NCBI RefSeq assembly: GCF_003096555.1 | Contig: NZ_QEKM01000001.1 | Location: forward strand, 3,782,001 to 3,846,000 | From: Simplicispira sp. 125 | Lineage (GTDB): Bacteria; Pseudomonadota; Gammaproteobacteria; Burkholderiales; Burkholderiaceae_C | Length of the DNA stretch: 64,000 bases | Direction of reading: 5' to 3' | Part shown: piece by piece, positions 47,923 through 56,939 of the stretch | Layout: each line of letters opens with the position of its first letter | Position numbering within the stretch: the first letter of the stretch is position 1 | Position numbers and translations under genes: made by a program | Notes under the pieces: generated by a model | Told to the model about the DNA's origin: nothing | The model's input: the letters and a program-made list of their open reading frames with translations, nothing else | The model's database searches: none

Positions 47923-49032
47923 TCACGCAGGGTAGATGCACCCCAACACACGGGCGCCTTGGGCGCCCGTTGCCATTGGGAGGTTGCCCGGCAGGCCCAG
48001 CATGGCTTGGCGGGCCAGCCAGGCAAAGGCAGCACCCTCCACCTGCAGGGCCGGCAAGCCAAAAGCATCGGTCGCCTGCACCCGCAGCGAAGGCAGCAGT
48101 GCCTGCAAGCGTTTCATCAGGTGCTGGTTGAATGCACCACCGCCACAGACTGCCAAAGATTTACTATTGTTTTTGTAGCTTGATGCGCTTGCTGCACAAG
48201 CGCTTGCAGTGAATTCGGTGAGTGTGGCCTGGATATCGACGGGAGATGCGGAGCCAAAACCTGCCAGTTGCTTCTGTAGCCATTGGGGGTGAAACAGGTC
48301 GCGCCCCGTGCTTTTGGGTGGCGCCCGGTGCAGGTAAGGCTCCTCGTTGAACAAGGCCAGCAAACCGGGTAGCACCTGGCCGCTGGCCGCCCAGCTACCG
48401 TCCCGATCGAATGGCTGCTTCGTATGGCGCTGGCACCAATGGTCCATGAGGGCGTTGCCCGGGCCGCAATCAAAACCCAATACATGGCCGCCAGCAGTCA
48501 GTACGCTGAGGTTGGCAATCCCGCCAATGTTGAGCACCAGCAAGTCCTGCCCCGGTTGGCCGAACATGTGCTGGTGAAAGGCGGGCACCAGAGGCGCGCC
48601 CTGGCCGCCAGCCGCCACGTCGCGGCTGCGCAGGTCGGCCACCACGGCAATGCCAGTCCGTTCGGCCAGCAGGGCAGGGTTGTTGAGCTGGAGGGTATAG
48701 CCCGTGCCGTCGAATTCCCCAGGACGGTGGCGCACAGTCTGGCCATGGGCTCCAATGGCCCGCACCGCATGGGCGGGTACGTCAGTATTCTTTAACAGGT
48801 CGCGCACGGCCCTGGCGTAGTGGAGAGCCAGAGCGTTGGCGGCCAGGGCTGCGCGGTGCAGTTCGTTGGCACCAGGGCTGTTGAGCGCCAGAAGCTCGGC
48901 GCGGGTGGTGTCGTCAAAGGGGGCTGCATGGTGCGCCAGCACACGGCAGCGCGGGCCGGAAAAATCGGCCAATACAGCATCGACGCCGTCGAGCGAGGTG
49001 CCCGACATCAGGCCGATGTAAAGCTCGGACAT
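47923..49032 (-). CDS. anmK: Anhydro-N-acetylmuramic acid kinase
   Basis: Phosphorylates and opens 1,6-anhydro-MurNAc during peptidoglycan recycling. The 369-residue protein has GLMSGTSLDGVDAVLADF, IGAHGQTVRHRPG, NIGGIANLS and GFDCGPGNALMD, all family hallmarks. About residues 273-291 (EFTASACAASASSYKNNSKS) come from an in-frame copy of the interspersed element, just before LAVCGGGAFN. The gene follows the M23 peptidase gene on the same strand, a sensible pairing for cell-wall turnover. Confidence 0.94.
   Translation of the reverse strand: MSELYIGLMSGTSLDGVDAVLADFSGPRCRVLAHHAAPFDDTTRAELLALNSPGANELHRAALAANALALHYARAVRDLLKNTDVPAHAVRAIGAHGQTVRHRPGEFDGTGYTLQLNNPALLAERTGIAVVADLRSRDVAAGGQGAPLVPAFHQHMFGQPGQDLLVLNIGGIANLSVLTAGGHVLGFDCGPGNALMDHWCQRHTKQPFDRDGSWAASGQVLPGLLALFNEEPYLHRAPPKSTGRDLFHPQWLQKQLAGFGSASPVDIQATLTEFTASACAASASSYKNNSKSLAVCGGGAFNQHLMKRLQALLPSLRVQATDAFGLPALQVEGAAFAWLARQAMLGLPGNLPMATGAQGARVLGCIYPA
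48160..48216 (+). repeat. Interspersed palindromic element inserted in frame in anmK
   Basis: The flank TTTACTATTGTTTTTGTAGC is followed by the stem GCGCTT (48185-48190) and AAGCGC (48198-48203) around a 7-nt loop, then a TGCAGTGAATTC tail. The gene reads the other strand, with the stem in phase GC-GCT-T, the third possible phase relative to hsdR and the HAD gene. Confidence 0.85.
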
Positions 49033-49085
49033 AGGTATGCTCGTGGGCCGCAGTGCCGGGAAGAGGCTCCGCGCAGATGCTGTGC

Positions 49086-50447
49086 TTATTCAGCGCTGGC
49101 CTGCTGTATGGACTCGGCGGACGCCAGCTCCATGCGCATTATTGCGGCCAAGCGGTCAAACGCCGGGCGCGCTGCAGCGGACACCGGCGTGGCGGCCTCG
49201 CTCTGGCGTGCGATGGTCATGGGGTCCTGGTGCTGGCCGTTGACGCGGAACTCGAAGTGCAGATGCGGGCCGGTAGCCCAGCCCGTAGAGCCGACGGCAC
49301 CGATGTTTTCGCCTTGTGCGACCGACTGGCCCTGTTTCACGTTGATGCGGCTCAAATGGGCGTAGACCGTAACATGCTGGTTGCGGTGTTTGACGTAGAT
49401 GACGTTACCAAAGCCGTTCTGGACACCTGCAAATTCGACCACCCCATCACCCACGGTACGCACGGCGGTGCCGGTAGGGGCTGCAAAGTCGGTGCCCAGG
49501 TGGGCCCGCCATTTTTGCAAAATGGGGTGAAAGCGCATGGAAAAACCGCTGGACACGCGGGAAAACTCCAGAGGCGTGGCCAGGTAAGCGCGGCGCATGC
49601 TTTGGCCGTCAAGGGTGTAATAGGCCCCCTTGGCGGAGCCCGGCTCCTGGAACCAGAGGGCCTGATGGGATTTGCCATTGTTCAGGAACTCTGCGCTGAT
49701 CACGCGGCCACTGCGCAGCGGCTCGCCATCGGCTTCCAGGGTTTCATAGACGATGGAGAACCGGTCTCCCTTGCGCAGGGAGCGGCGAAAATCGATGTCG
49801 CCCGAGAACAGCTCGGCCACTTGTACGGCCACGGCGTCGGGAATGCGTGCTTCGTCGGTTGCAGCAAAGAGCGAGCTCTGGATCACGCCACCGGCCAGTC
49901 GGCTGGAGGTGGTGAGTGGGGCTGTTTCGATGCGTGAGGTGAACCCTGTATCGGATTTTTCGATCACCAGGCGCTTGAAATCGCCGCTGTCATCGTGGGC
50001 CCAGCGGGCAGTCAAGCGCAGCAGGCGGTGGTCGTCGGTGGTTTCCGCTGATACCAGGCGGCCGGTGCGGCCCAGCAGGTTGCGCTGCGCGGCGCTGTCG
50101 CGCCGCAGGAAGGCGGCTGCGGCAGGGTCTGCCACGCCCATGCGCTGCAGCAGGGATTCTGCCGTATCGCTGCTGCGCACCTGCTCGGAGCGAAACAGCG
50201 AGAAACCCGGTTGCTCGGTCAAAGTGGCCAGCGAAGTGCCGCTGACCAGCGAATCAATGGGTTGCTCGATCATGCGCACCGGCAGGTCGGCCGGATCGGG
50301 CGCCAGGGAGGCAACGGCAAAAGCACCGCCGCCGCCGGTCAGCAGGAGCGCGGCCAAAAGGGCGGTGATGCGTTTGGGGTGTTTCTGAATGCCTTGGGAA
50401 ATCCGATCGAGCAATGCGGCGCCGGTGGTGGTCAAGCCATGATTCAA
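49086..50447 (-). CDS. M23-family peptidoglycan metallopeptidase (MepM-like)
   Basis: A 453-residue peptidase. A membrane anchor/signal region (ITALLAALLLTGGGGAFAVA) is near residue 26. A central domain resembles the OapA/LysM-like N-domain of MepM proteins. The zinc sites of the LytM fold are HLGTDFAAPTGT and HLHFEFRVNG. It should cleave peptidoglycan cross-links in the periplasm. No ATG fits; a TTG at 50447 preceded by GGGGAT is the best start, though a longer frame reaches 50519. It is divergent from tyrS, and the same conserved order is known to me in related genomes. Confidence 0.92.
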   Translation of the reverse strand: MNHGLTTTGAALLDRISQGIQKHPKRITALLAALLLTGGGGAFAVASLAPDPADLPVRMIEQPIDSLVSGTSLATLTEQPGFSLFRSEQVRSSDTAESLLQRMGVADPAAAAFLRRDSAAQRNLLGRTGRLVSAETTDDHRLLRLTARWAHDDSGDFKRLVIEKSDTGFTSRIETAPLTTSSRLAGGVIQSSLFAATDEARIPDAVAVQVAELFSGDIDFRRSLRKGDRFSIVYETLEADGEPLRSGRVISAEFLNNGKSHQALWFQEPGSAKGAYYTLDGQSMRRAYLATPLEFSRVSSGFSMRFHPILQKWRAHLGTDFAAPTGTAVRTVGDGVVEFAGVQNGFGNVIYVKHRNQHVTVYAHLSRINVKQGQSVAQGENIGAVGSTGWATGPHLHFEFRVNGQHQDPMTIARQSEAATPVSAAARPAFDRLAAIMRMELASAESIQQASAE

Positions 50448-50640
50448 GATGCAATCCCCAGGGTAAGTGTGGGCCTGCTGCAGGCACTGGGCGCGGGGGC
50501 CAGGGGCTGCACGACACACGAACTGTCAGTGCCGCAGTGCTCCAGAAGTCGTCTGGAATGGCGGGCCAATTAGAATCCGCCACTGCGATGTGGCCGCAAG
50601 TATAGCGAACACTTTTGGTGCGACACCCTGGAAAACCCTT

Positions 50641-51876
50641 ATGAATCATTCCGCTGTTACAACTTTCCCGGTCACCGATGGCGTGGCACAGGCGCTCGAA
50701 GTGTCGCTGCGCGGCGTCGAGGAACTGCTGCCCCGGGACGAGTGGGTGCAAAAGCTGGCGCGCTCGCAGGCCAAGGGTCAGCCGCTGCGCATCAAGCTGG
50801 GGCTGGACCCGACGGCACCCGACATCCACATCGGCCACACCGTGGTGCTCAACAAGATGCGCCAGTTGCAAGACCTGGGGCACCAGGTGATTTTCCTGAT
50901 TGGCGACTTCACCACGCTGATCGGCGATCCGTCTGGACGCAACACCACGCGCCCGCCGCTCACGCCCGAGCAGATCAAGGCCAACGCCGAAACCTACTAC
51001 ACCCAGGCGGCCAAGGTGCTCGACCCTGCGCGCACCGAGATCCGCTACAACAGCGAGTGGAGCGAACCCTTGGGCGCGGCCGGCATGATCCAGCTGGCGG
51101 CCAAGTACACCGTGGCGCGCATGATGGAGCGCAACGACTTTCACCAGCGCTTTACCGTCGGCAGCTCGATCAGCCTGCATGAGTTTTTGTACCCGCTGCT
51201 GCAGGGCTACGACTCGGTGGCACTCAAGAGCGATCTGGAGCTGGGCGGCACCGATCAAAAATTCAACCTGCTGATGGGGCGCCACCTGCAGCAGGAATAC
51301 GGCCAGGAGCCGCAGTGTGTGCTCACCATGCCGCTGCTCGTCGGTCTGGACGGCGTGGACAAGATGTCCAAGTCCAAGAACAACTACATCGGCATCACCG
51401 AAGACGCCAACACCATGTTCGCCAAGGTGCTGAGTATTTCGGACACGCTGATGTGGGATTGGTACACGCTGCTGTCGTTTAAGAGCCTGGCCGAGATTGC
51501 CGCGCTCAAGGCCGAGGTGGCGGGTGGCCGCAACCCCAAGGACGCCAAGGTGATGCTCGCCAAAGAGATTGCCGCGCGCTTTCACAGTGCGGCAGCCGCC
51601 GATGCAGCCGAGCAGGATTTCACCAACCGCAGCAAGGGCGGCGTGCCGGATGAGATTCCCGAGGTGAACCTGTCGGGTGCGCCGCTGGGCATCGGTGCCT
51701 TGCTCAAGCAGGCCAACCTGGCGCCGTCTACCAGCGAGGCCAACCGCCTGATCGACGGTGGCGGCGTGCGCGTCGAGGGGGCGGTGGTTTCCGACAAGGG
51801 CCTCAAGCTCACGGCGGGAAGCTACGTCGTGCAGGTGGGCAAGCGCAAGTTTGCGCGCGTGTTGCTGGGTGAATAA
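50641..51876 (+). CDS. tyrS: Tyrosyl-tRNA synthetase
   Basis: A 411-residue class I synthetase of the TyrRS-Z type. The HIGH-like motif is HIGHTVVL in [12 protein letters not shown] and the KMSKS motif is intact ([12 protein letters not shown]). The C-terminal S4 RNA-binding domain is seen in [17 protein letters not shown]. The ATG at 50641 gives the family N-terminus; upstream open frame is not conserved. A copy of the interspersed element begins four bases after the stop. Confidence 0.98.
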   Translation: MNHSAVTTFPVTDGVAQALEVSLRGVEELLPRDEWVQKLARSQAKGQPLRIKLGLDPTAPDIHIGHTVVLNKMRQLQDLGHQVIFLIGDFTTLIGDPSGRNTTRPPLTPEQIKANAETYYTQAAKVLDPARTEIRYNSEWSEPLGAAGMIQLAAKYTVARMMERNDFHQRFTVGSSISLHEFLYPLLQGYDSVALKSDLELGGTDQKFNLLMGRHLQQEYGQEPQCVLTMPLLVGLDGVDKMSKSKNNYIGITEDANTMFAKVLSISDTLMWDWYTLLSFKSLAEIAALKAEVAGGRNPKDAKVMLAKEIAARFHSAAAADAAEQDFTNRSKGGVPDEIPEVNLSGAPLGIGALLKQANLAPSTSEANRLIDGGGVRVEGAVVSDKGLKLTAGSYVVQVGKRKFARVLLGE

Positions 51877-51879
51877 TTG

Positions 51880-51938
51880 GATGAAAAATGCCTCAACCGC
51901 TTATCCATCAAGCGGTTGTAGCTATTGATTTGATATTC
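51880..51938 (-). repeat. Interspersed palindromic element between tyrS and a LysR gene
   Basis: In minus orientation it has TATCAAATCAATAGCT, then a perfect stem (AACCGCTT at 51895-51902 and AAGCGGTT at 51910-51917 on the plus strand) around a 7-nt loop, and a GAGGCATTTTTC tail. The stop codon of the LysR gene (51937-51939) falls within its edge. Confidence 0.85.
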
Positions 51939-52926
51939 AGGGGCTTGGCGCTCTGGGTTCTGCCGCCTCCCCCAGAGCAGTGCGCGTGGCCGTAGCCTCG
52001 GCGCGCAGCCAGGTGCAAAAGGCCTGCACCTCTGGGCGCTGCTGGCTGCGTGGGCCGACGAGCAGCCAGTAGGCCAGCGGCGAATCGAGCCGGTGGCCGG
52101 GCAGCACCTCCACCAAGTCGCCCCGGGCCAGCGCGTCTGCCACCAAGGGCAGGCGCGCCAGCGCCAGGCCTTGGCCGCTGAGCGCGGCCTGCACGATCTG
52201 GTGCGCGTGGTTGAAGGACAGCCAGCGCTGGGGCTGCAGTTGGGGGCAGCCCTGGGTGTTGAACCAGCGGCGCCAGGACAGCCATTCCAGGTGCAGGCTG
52301 CGGTGCGCATCGCCTGCTTCGATCAGGGTGAAGCGGGCTACATCGACGGGTGCGCGCACGGGCGGCATGCTTTTGAGCAGCCAGGGGCTGGCCACCACTG
52401 CCAGTTGCTCGCCAAACAAGCGCTCAGCGCTCGCCAAGCGTACGTTGGGAAGGCTGTAGCGCAGCGCCAGGTCAATGTCGGCGGTGTCCAGGTCGACCGG
52501 GACATCGCTGGCGTCGATACGCAGGTCAATGTCGGGGTGGTCGCGCTGGAAGGCTTCCATGCGCGGGATGATCCAGGTCGAGGCAAAACTGGCCCAGGTG
52601 GCGATGGCCACGTTCTTGCGCCCTGCTGTCTGGCGCACCATGCGCACGGCGGCGTCTATGCGTTCCAGTGCGGGCGTCACGGCGCGCTGCAGTTGTGCGC
52701 CGGCGCTTGTCAACTCCACGGCACGGGTGTGGCGCAGGAACAGCGGCACGCCCACTTCGTCCTCCAGCGCCTGGATCTGGCGGCTCACGGCGGATTGCGT
52801 GAGTGACAGTTCTTCTGCGGCCGCACGAAAGCTGAGATGCCGCGCCACGGCCAGGAACGCGCGCCAGTGGCCCGCCGCCACAGGACGGGTGCGCAGCAGG
52901 GAGGTGGGTGCGTAGGGGGTAGGCAT
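51937..52926 (-). CDS. LysR-family transcriptional regulator (GcvA-like)
   Basis: A 329-residue regulator. The helix-turn-helix is LSFRAAAEELSLTQSAVSRQ with IQALEDEVGVPLF, and the effector domain starts near residue 110. SEG-like segments DIDLALRYS and LPLVADALARGDLV are as in GcvA relatives. The ATG at 52926 was preferred over an upstream start. It ends inside the edge of the interspersed element, so its last codons may have been reset by that insertion. Divergent neighbour: glmU. Confidence 0.9.
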   Translation of the reverse strand: MPTPYAPTSLLRTRPVAAGHWRAFLAVARHLSFRAAAEELSLTQSAVSRQIQALEDEVGVPLFLRHTRAVELTSAGAQLQRAVTPALERIDAAVRMVRQTAGRKNVAIATWASFASTWIIPRMEAFQRDHPDIDLRIDASDVPVDLDTADIDLALRYSLPNVRLASAERLFGEQLAVVASPWLLKSMPPVRAPVDVARFTLIEAGDAHRSLHLEWLSWRRWFNTQGCPQLQPQRWLSFNHAHQIVQAALSGQGLALARLPLVADALARGDLVEVLPGHRLDSPLAYWLLVGPRSQQRPEVQAFCTWLRAEATATRTALGEAAEPRAPSP

Positions 52927-53051
52927 GTGAAGAGCTGTATTGATGCGCTGGATGAATCGATAGCGTAGCGCACCCACTACGTGCCGGATTCAGGATAATC
53001 GGCTGCTTTTCCCGGCGGGGACGGTCCTGCGCCGGACGACCACAGATTGCC

Positions 53052-54491
53052 ATGACACCCATCGACATCCTCATCATGGCGGCCGGCAAGGGCACGCGCA
53101 TGAAAAGCCGCATTCCCAAGGTGCTGCAGCGCCTGGGCGGGCGGGCTCTGCTGCACCATGTGCTGGACCAGGCCGCCCATCTGCAGGCGCGCAGCGCCAT
53201 CGTCATCACCGGCCACTGCGCTACAGAAGTAGAAGCTGCTACCGCAGGTGCAGCAAGCGTTGGAGGTGGTTTTGACCTGAAATTTGTGCGCCAGGAGCCG
53301 CAACTGGGCACCGGCCACGCCGTGCAGCAGGCCGTGCCGCAGCTGCAGGACGACGGCACCGTGGTCGTGCTCTCGGGCGATGTACCGCTGACCCAGGCCG
53401 ACACGCTGCGCGCGCTGGTGGCCGCGTCGCAGGCGGTGCCCGGCGGGCAGCTGGCGCTGCTGACGGTGACCATGGACGATCCCACGGGCTATGGCCGCAT
53501 CGTGCGCAATGCCGACGGCGCGGTGCAGGGCATCGTCGAGCACAAGGACGCCAGCGAGGCCCAGCGCGCGATTACCGAGATCTACAGCGGCATCATGGCC
53601 GTGCCCGCACGTCTGCTGCGCGGCTGGCTGGCACGCCTGACCAATGACAACGCCCAGGGCGAGTACTACCTGACCGACATCGTCGCCATGGCCGTGCAGG
53701 ACGGCGCTTCTGTGGTGGCGCACCGCATCGTGGATGTGCTGCAGGTGGCGGGCGTCAACAGCCCGTTGCAACTGGCCGAACTGGAGCGCGCCCACCAACT
53801 GCGCCAGGCCACTGCGCTGATGGAGCAGGGCGTGCGCCTGGCCGACCCGGCGCGCTTTGACCTGCGCGACGACACGCGCACCGGCGTGCGCGGCGCGCTG
53901 CTGTGCGCGCAGGATGTGGAAATCGACGTCGGCTGTATCTTTACCGGCCGCGTGGTGCTGGGCGAGGGCGTACAGATTGGCGCGCACTGCTGCATTGCCA
54001 ACGCCCGCATTGACGCGGGGGCCGTCATCCACCCCTACACCCACATTGACGGCGAACAGATGAGCGCTACCGTAGGCGAGGGCGCACTGGTGGGCCCCTT
54101 TGCCCGCCTGCGCCCCGGTGCACAACTGGGCCGCGGGGTGCACATCGGTAATTTTGTAGAGGTGAAGAACGCCACCCTGGCCGACGGCGCCAAGGCCAAC
54201 CACCTAGCCTACCTGGGCGACGCTACCGTGGGCGAGCGCGTGAATTTCGGCGCGGGCAGCATCACCGCCAACTACGACGGTGCCAACAAGCACCGCACCG
54301 TGCTGGGTGCCGATGTGCACATTGGCAGCAACTGCGTGCTGGTGGCGCCGGTACGCATTGGCGCCGGGGCCACGGTGGGGGGGGGCTCCACCATCACCAA
54401 AAACGTACCCCCCGGCGCGCTGGGCGTGGCGCGCGGACGGCAGGTCAGCATTGCCGACTGGCAGCGTCCTGTCAAGCAGCCCAAGCCATGA
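53052..54491 (+). CDS. glmU: Bifunctional GlcNAc-1-P uridylyltransferase / GlcN-1-P acetyltransferase
   Basis: Makes UDP-GlcNAc for peptidoglycan and lipopolysaccharide. The N-terminal uridylyltransferase has ILIMAAGKGTRMKS, QLGTGHAVQQA and LSGDVPLT; the C-terminal left-handed beta-helix has NFGAGSITANYDG. The 479 residues exceed the usual 455 or so. Residues about 55-78 (CATEVEAATAGAASVGGGFD) are encoded by DNA that matches the interspersed element, partly decayed. It overlaps the next gene by four bases and lies near glmS, the first enzyme of the same pathway. Confidence 0.97.
   Translation: MTPIDILIMAAGKGTRMKSRIPKVLQRLGGRALLHHVLDQAAHLQARSAIVITGHCATEVEAATAGAASVGGGFDLKFVRQEPQLGTGHAVQQAVPQLQDDGTVVVLSGDVPLTQADTLRALVAASQAVPGGQLALLTVTMDDPTGYGRIVRNADGAVQGIVEHKDASEAQRAITEIYSGIMAVPARLLRGWLARLTNDNAQGEYYLTDIVAMAVQDGASVVAHRIVDVLQVAGVNSPLQLAELERAHQLRQATALMEQGVRLADPARFDLRDDTRTGVRGALLCAQDVEIDVGCIFTGRVVLGEGVQIGAHCCIANARIDAGAVIHPYTHIDGEQMSATVGEGALVGPFARLRPGAQLGRGVHIGNFVEVKNATLADGAKANHLAYLGDATVGERVNFGAGSITANYDGANKHRTVLGADVHIGSNCVLVAPVRIGAGATVGGGSTITKNVPPGALGVARGRQVSIADWQRPVKQPKP
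53216..53286 (+). repeat. Decayed interspersed palindromic element inside glmU, sense orientation
   Basis: Blocks in common with other copies: AGCTGCTA, the loop-plus-right-arm GTGCAGCAAGCGTT, GGAGG, and the tail TTTTGACCTGAAATTT. The left stem arm has changed (ACCGCAG), so the hairpin is weak. It is the only coding copy in the same direction as its gene. Confidence 0.7.
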
Positions 54492-55321
54492 GCACGCCCC
54501 CCCTGGACGCAGCCCCTCCCGGCGTGCCGGGGGCGGACGCCTACGCCGCGCTCGATGCCCCTGCGCTGCGTGCCCTGCTGGCACAGCGCGACCAGCAGTG
54601 GGCGCCGCAGGCGGCTGCACAGGACGAATGGGTGCACGCCGTATCGCACGACCTGCGTGCGCCGCTGCGCCACATCACCTCCTATGGGCCGCTGGTGCGC
54701 GAGCTGCTGGAGGAGGTGCAGGGCCTGGAGCCCGAAGCGCGGCAGGAGGCGCTGGCCTTTCTGGGCACCATGGACCAATCGGCCCGGCGCATGGGCCGCA
54801 TGCTTGATGGCCTGCTGGCCCTGGCCCGCATTGACCGAGCGCCGCTGCGCCTGGAACCCGTGGATTTGGCGGCGCTGCTAGAGCAGGCCCGCGCGCCGCT
54901 GGCCGCAGCGCTGCAAGGACGCGCCGTGCAGTGGCAGGTGGCGCCAGCGACCGTGCAGGGCGATGCGGCACTGCTGCGCGCTCTGCTCGATGCCCTGTTG
55001 TCCAACGCGCTCAAGTTCACGCAGGGGCGGGCACCGGCCTGCATCGCCGTAGGGGCCGAGCGCGCTGCCGATGGGGGGTGCACGCTCTGGGTGCAGGACA
55101 ACGGCGTGGGCTTCAACCCTGCGCAGGCGAAAGGGCTGTTCGGCATCTTCCAGCGCCTGCACCGCGAGAACGAGTTTGAAGGCGTGGGCACCGGCCTGGC
55201 CCTGGTGCGCGCCGTGGCACGGCGCCATGGTGGCCAGGTGCAGGCTACGGCCGTGCCGGGTGAAGGCTGCACGGTGCGCGTGTCTTGGCCGGGCTCTGGG
55301 GCCACGCCGTTCTTCGAGTGA
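54488..55321 (+). CDS. Soluble sensor histidine kinase
   Basis: A 277-residue kinase without membrane spans. The HisKA phosphoacceptor is in AVSHDLRAPLRHI (His near residue 53). The ATPase domain has NALKFT, DNGVGF, FQRLHRENEFEGVGTGLAL. There is no visible sensor domain beyond a short N-terminus, and no response regulator next to it. The start overlaps the glmU stop (ATGA). Bacteriophytochrome-type kinases end in the same kind of core, so this may be a kinase module that pairs with an unlinked sensor. Confidence 0.88.
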   Translation: MSTPPLDAAPPGVPGADAYAALDAPALRALLAQRDQQWAPQAAAQDEWVHAVSHDLRAPLRHITSYGPLVRELLEEVQGLEPEARQEALAFLGTMDQSARRMGRMLDGLLALARIDRAPLRLEPVDLAALLEQARAPLAAALQGRAVQWQVAPATVQGDAALLRALLDALLSNALKFTQGRAPACIAVGAERAADGGCTLWVQDNGVGFNPAQAKGLFGIFQRLHRENEFEGVGTGLALVRAVARRHGGQVQATAVPGEGCTVRVSWPGSGATPFFE

Positions 55322-55323
55322 TG

Positions 55324-55382
55324 CAAAAATGAGAGCTACCAGCGCTTGACTGGTAAGCGCTGGAGTCACTTTTCTTTCAAAT
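55324..55382 (+). repeat. Interspersed palindromic element between two convergent genes
   Basis: A short left flank (AAAAATGAGAGCT), then the longest stem in the window, CCAGCGCTT (55339-55347) with AAGCGCTGG (55355-55363), a 7-nt loop, and GAGTCACTTTTCTTTCAAAT. It fills the gap between convergent genes and may end transcription both ways. Confidence 0.85.
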
Positions 55383-55383
55383 T

Positions 55384-56517
55384 TCAGAGGCCTGGTGCAG
55401 GCGCCACAGAGAGAGGTGCGTTTGCGGCCACCGCAGGCGCCGGGAAGGCGCTGACCTGGTTGCGCCCCAGGTGCTTGGCGCGGTAGAGGGCAGCATCGGC
55501 ATCGTTGATCCAGTCACGCAACTGGAGTTGTCGGTCTGTGGCCTCGGCCAGGCCAATACTGCTGGTCAGACGCAGGCCGGGCAGCTCACGCAGGCGCACG
55601 GTGGCAATCTGTTCGCGGATGCGCTCGGCCATGGCCTGCGCCGTGGCGGTGCTGGCATTGCTGCAGACCACCACGAATTCATCGCCGCCGTAGCGGCCGG
55701 CGTGGTCCTGGGCGCGCACGCAGTCGCGGATCACGCGGCCCACGACCCGGATCGCTTCATCGCCTACCGTGTGGCCGTGCAGATCGTTGATGTGTTTGAA
55801 ATGGTCGATGTCGATCATCAGCAGGCAGGCCGGTTCGGCATGGGTATGAAAGCGCTCCAGGCTGGCGCTGGCCACTTCCTGCCAGTGGCTGCGTGCGGCC
55901 AGTCCGGTCTGGGCGTCGGTGCGGCGCAGTTCATCGAGCTGGCGGTTTTGCCGCGCTACGGTGCGAATGAGCCGGTAGCTGGCGATGCTGACGGCCATGG
56001 TGTGCACAACAATGATGGGCAGCGTGAAAATTACCACCCAAAGGCCGCTTTCCAGGCTCGGTTCGGGCCGCACCAGCAGGGTGGTCAGCAGCCCGGCGCC
56101 GAGCATGCCCGGTAGCGAATACAGCCACAGGCGCTTGATGCCGCTGCTGAACTTGTCGTAGGTGGTCACGGCGACCAGCACCACGCTGGGCAGCAGGTTG
56201 AACTGCATCAGCGGCACCCACAGGCCCACCAGGGCCGAGTCGATCAGCAGATTGCGGATTTCAGCGCGAAACGGGTCGGCACTGTAGCGGGCCAACAGAT
56301 AGGCGATGTGCGGCCAGAGAAAAAAGGACACCACCGCCAGCCATCCATAGTGCCCCAGCATGCCGTGCTGGTGCAGCACGCTGCCTATCAGCAAGCCGCC
56401 CAGTCCCATGCCCAGAATGCGCAGCGGGTAAATGCGGTGGAAGACGCGGCGGCGCGAAGCGGGGCCGCTGTCGCCACGGTGGGACGGCGGATGCTGGGTG
56501 TCGGTTGCTGCGGACAT
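55384..56517 (-). CDS. MASE2-domain diguanylate cyclase
   Basis: A 377-residue membrane cyclase. The N-terminal MASE2 sensor-type domain has RRVFHRIYPLRILGMGLGG and five to six hydrophobic spans (to about residue 185). The GGDEF domain has RYGGDEFVVV and an inhibitory I-site RAQD five residues before it. It should make c-di-GMP in response to an unknown signal. An ATG at 56517 was chosen; a TTG start 12 codons upstream is possible. Confidence 0.91.
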   Translation of the reverse strand: MSAATDTQHPPSHRGDSGPASRRRVFHRIYPLRILGMGLGGLLIGSVLHQHGMLGHYGWLAVVSFFLWPHIAYLLARYSADPFRAEIRNLLIDSALVGLWVPLMQFNLLPSVVLVAVTTYDKFSSGIKRLWLYSLPGMLGAGLLTTLLVRPEPSLESGLWVVIFTLPIIVVHTMAVSIASYRLIRTVARQNRQLDELRRTDAQTGLAARSHWQEVASASLERFHTHAEPACLLMIDIDHFKHINDLHGHTVGDEAIRVVGRVIRDCVRAQDHAGRYGGDEFVVVCSNASTATAQAMAERIREQIATVRLRELPGLRLTSSIGLAEATDRQLQLRDWINDADAALYRAKHLGRNQVSAFPAPAVAANAPLSVAPAPGL

Positions 56518-56580
56518 GGCGTGCTGGGCGGGGTGGTTCCTGGCAATGGTCAAGGCTAACAGACGCTGCCCAACAAGGGC

Positions 56581-56937
56581 TTACCGCACACCACGTGCCG
56601 TGCCTGTGCCTTCTTCCAGATGGCGCAGACGGCGGCGCAGGTGGGCCACTTCTTCCATCAGATCGGTGGTCATGGCCGCCAGGTAGGGGTCGGCGTCGAA
56701 GGTAGCTTCCAGTTGGGCCACGCGCCGTGCGCGCACCAGGGTGGCGCTGCTGAAACGCCAGGTGACGAACCCGGCGGCGGGGCTGCTGGGCGGGGTGGTT
56801 TCGAGCACCCCCGCCTCGACACGCTCGCTCACCCATTCCGGGGCGCGGCAGCAGGCGCGGGCCAGGTCTTCCAGCGTGAGGGAGGCATCGTCCAGCAATT
56901 CGCCCAGTTGCGCCGGGGTGTGGAATGCATGCGGCAT
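56581..56937 (-). CDS. cbpM: CbpA modulator CbpM (MerR-like)
   Basis: A 118-residue protein that matches the CbpM family in size, in its MerR-like helical start (LTLEDLARACCRAPEWVSERVEAGVL) and in the C-terminal charged coiled segment (LMEEVAHLRRRLRHLEE). CbpM binds the J domain of CbpA and inhibits it. It begins two bases after the cbpA stop, so the pair is one operon. Confidence 0.85.
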   Translation of the reverse strand: MPHAFHTPAQLGELLDDASLTLEDLARACCRAPEWVSERVEAGVLETTPPSSPAAGFVTWRFSSATLVRARRVAQLEATFDADPYLAAMTTDLMEEVAHLRRRLRHLEEGTGTARGVR

Positions 56938-56939
56938 GG

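Noticed and set aside
47950..47971. Inverted repeat ACGGGCGC/GCGCCCGT as a terminator for erpA
   Set aside because: It lies inside the 3' end of anmK, has no T run, and is explained by GC-rich coding sequence.
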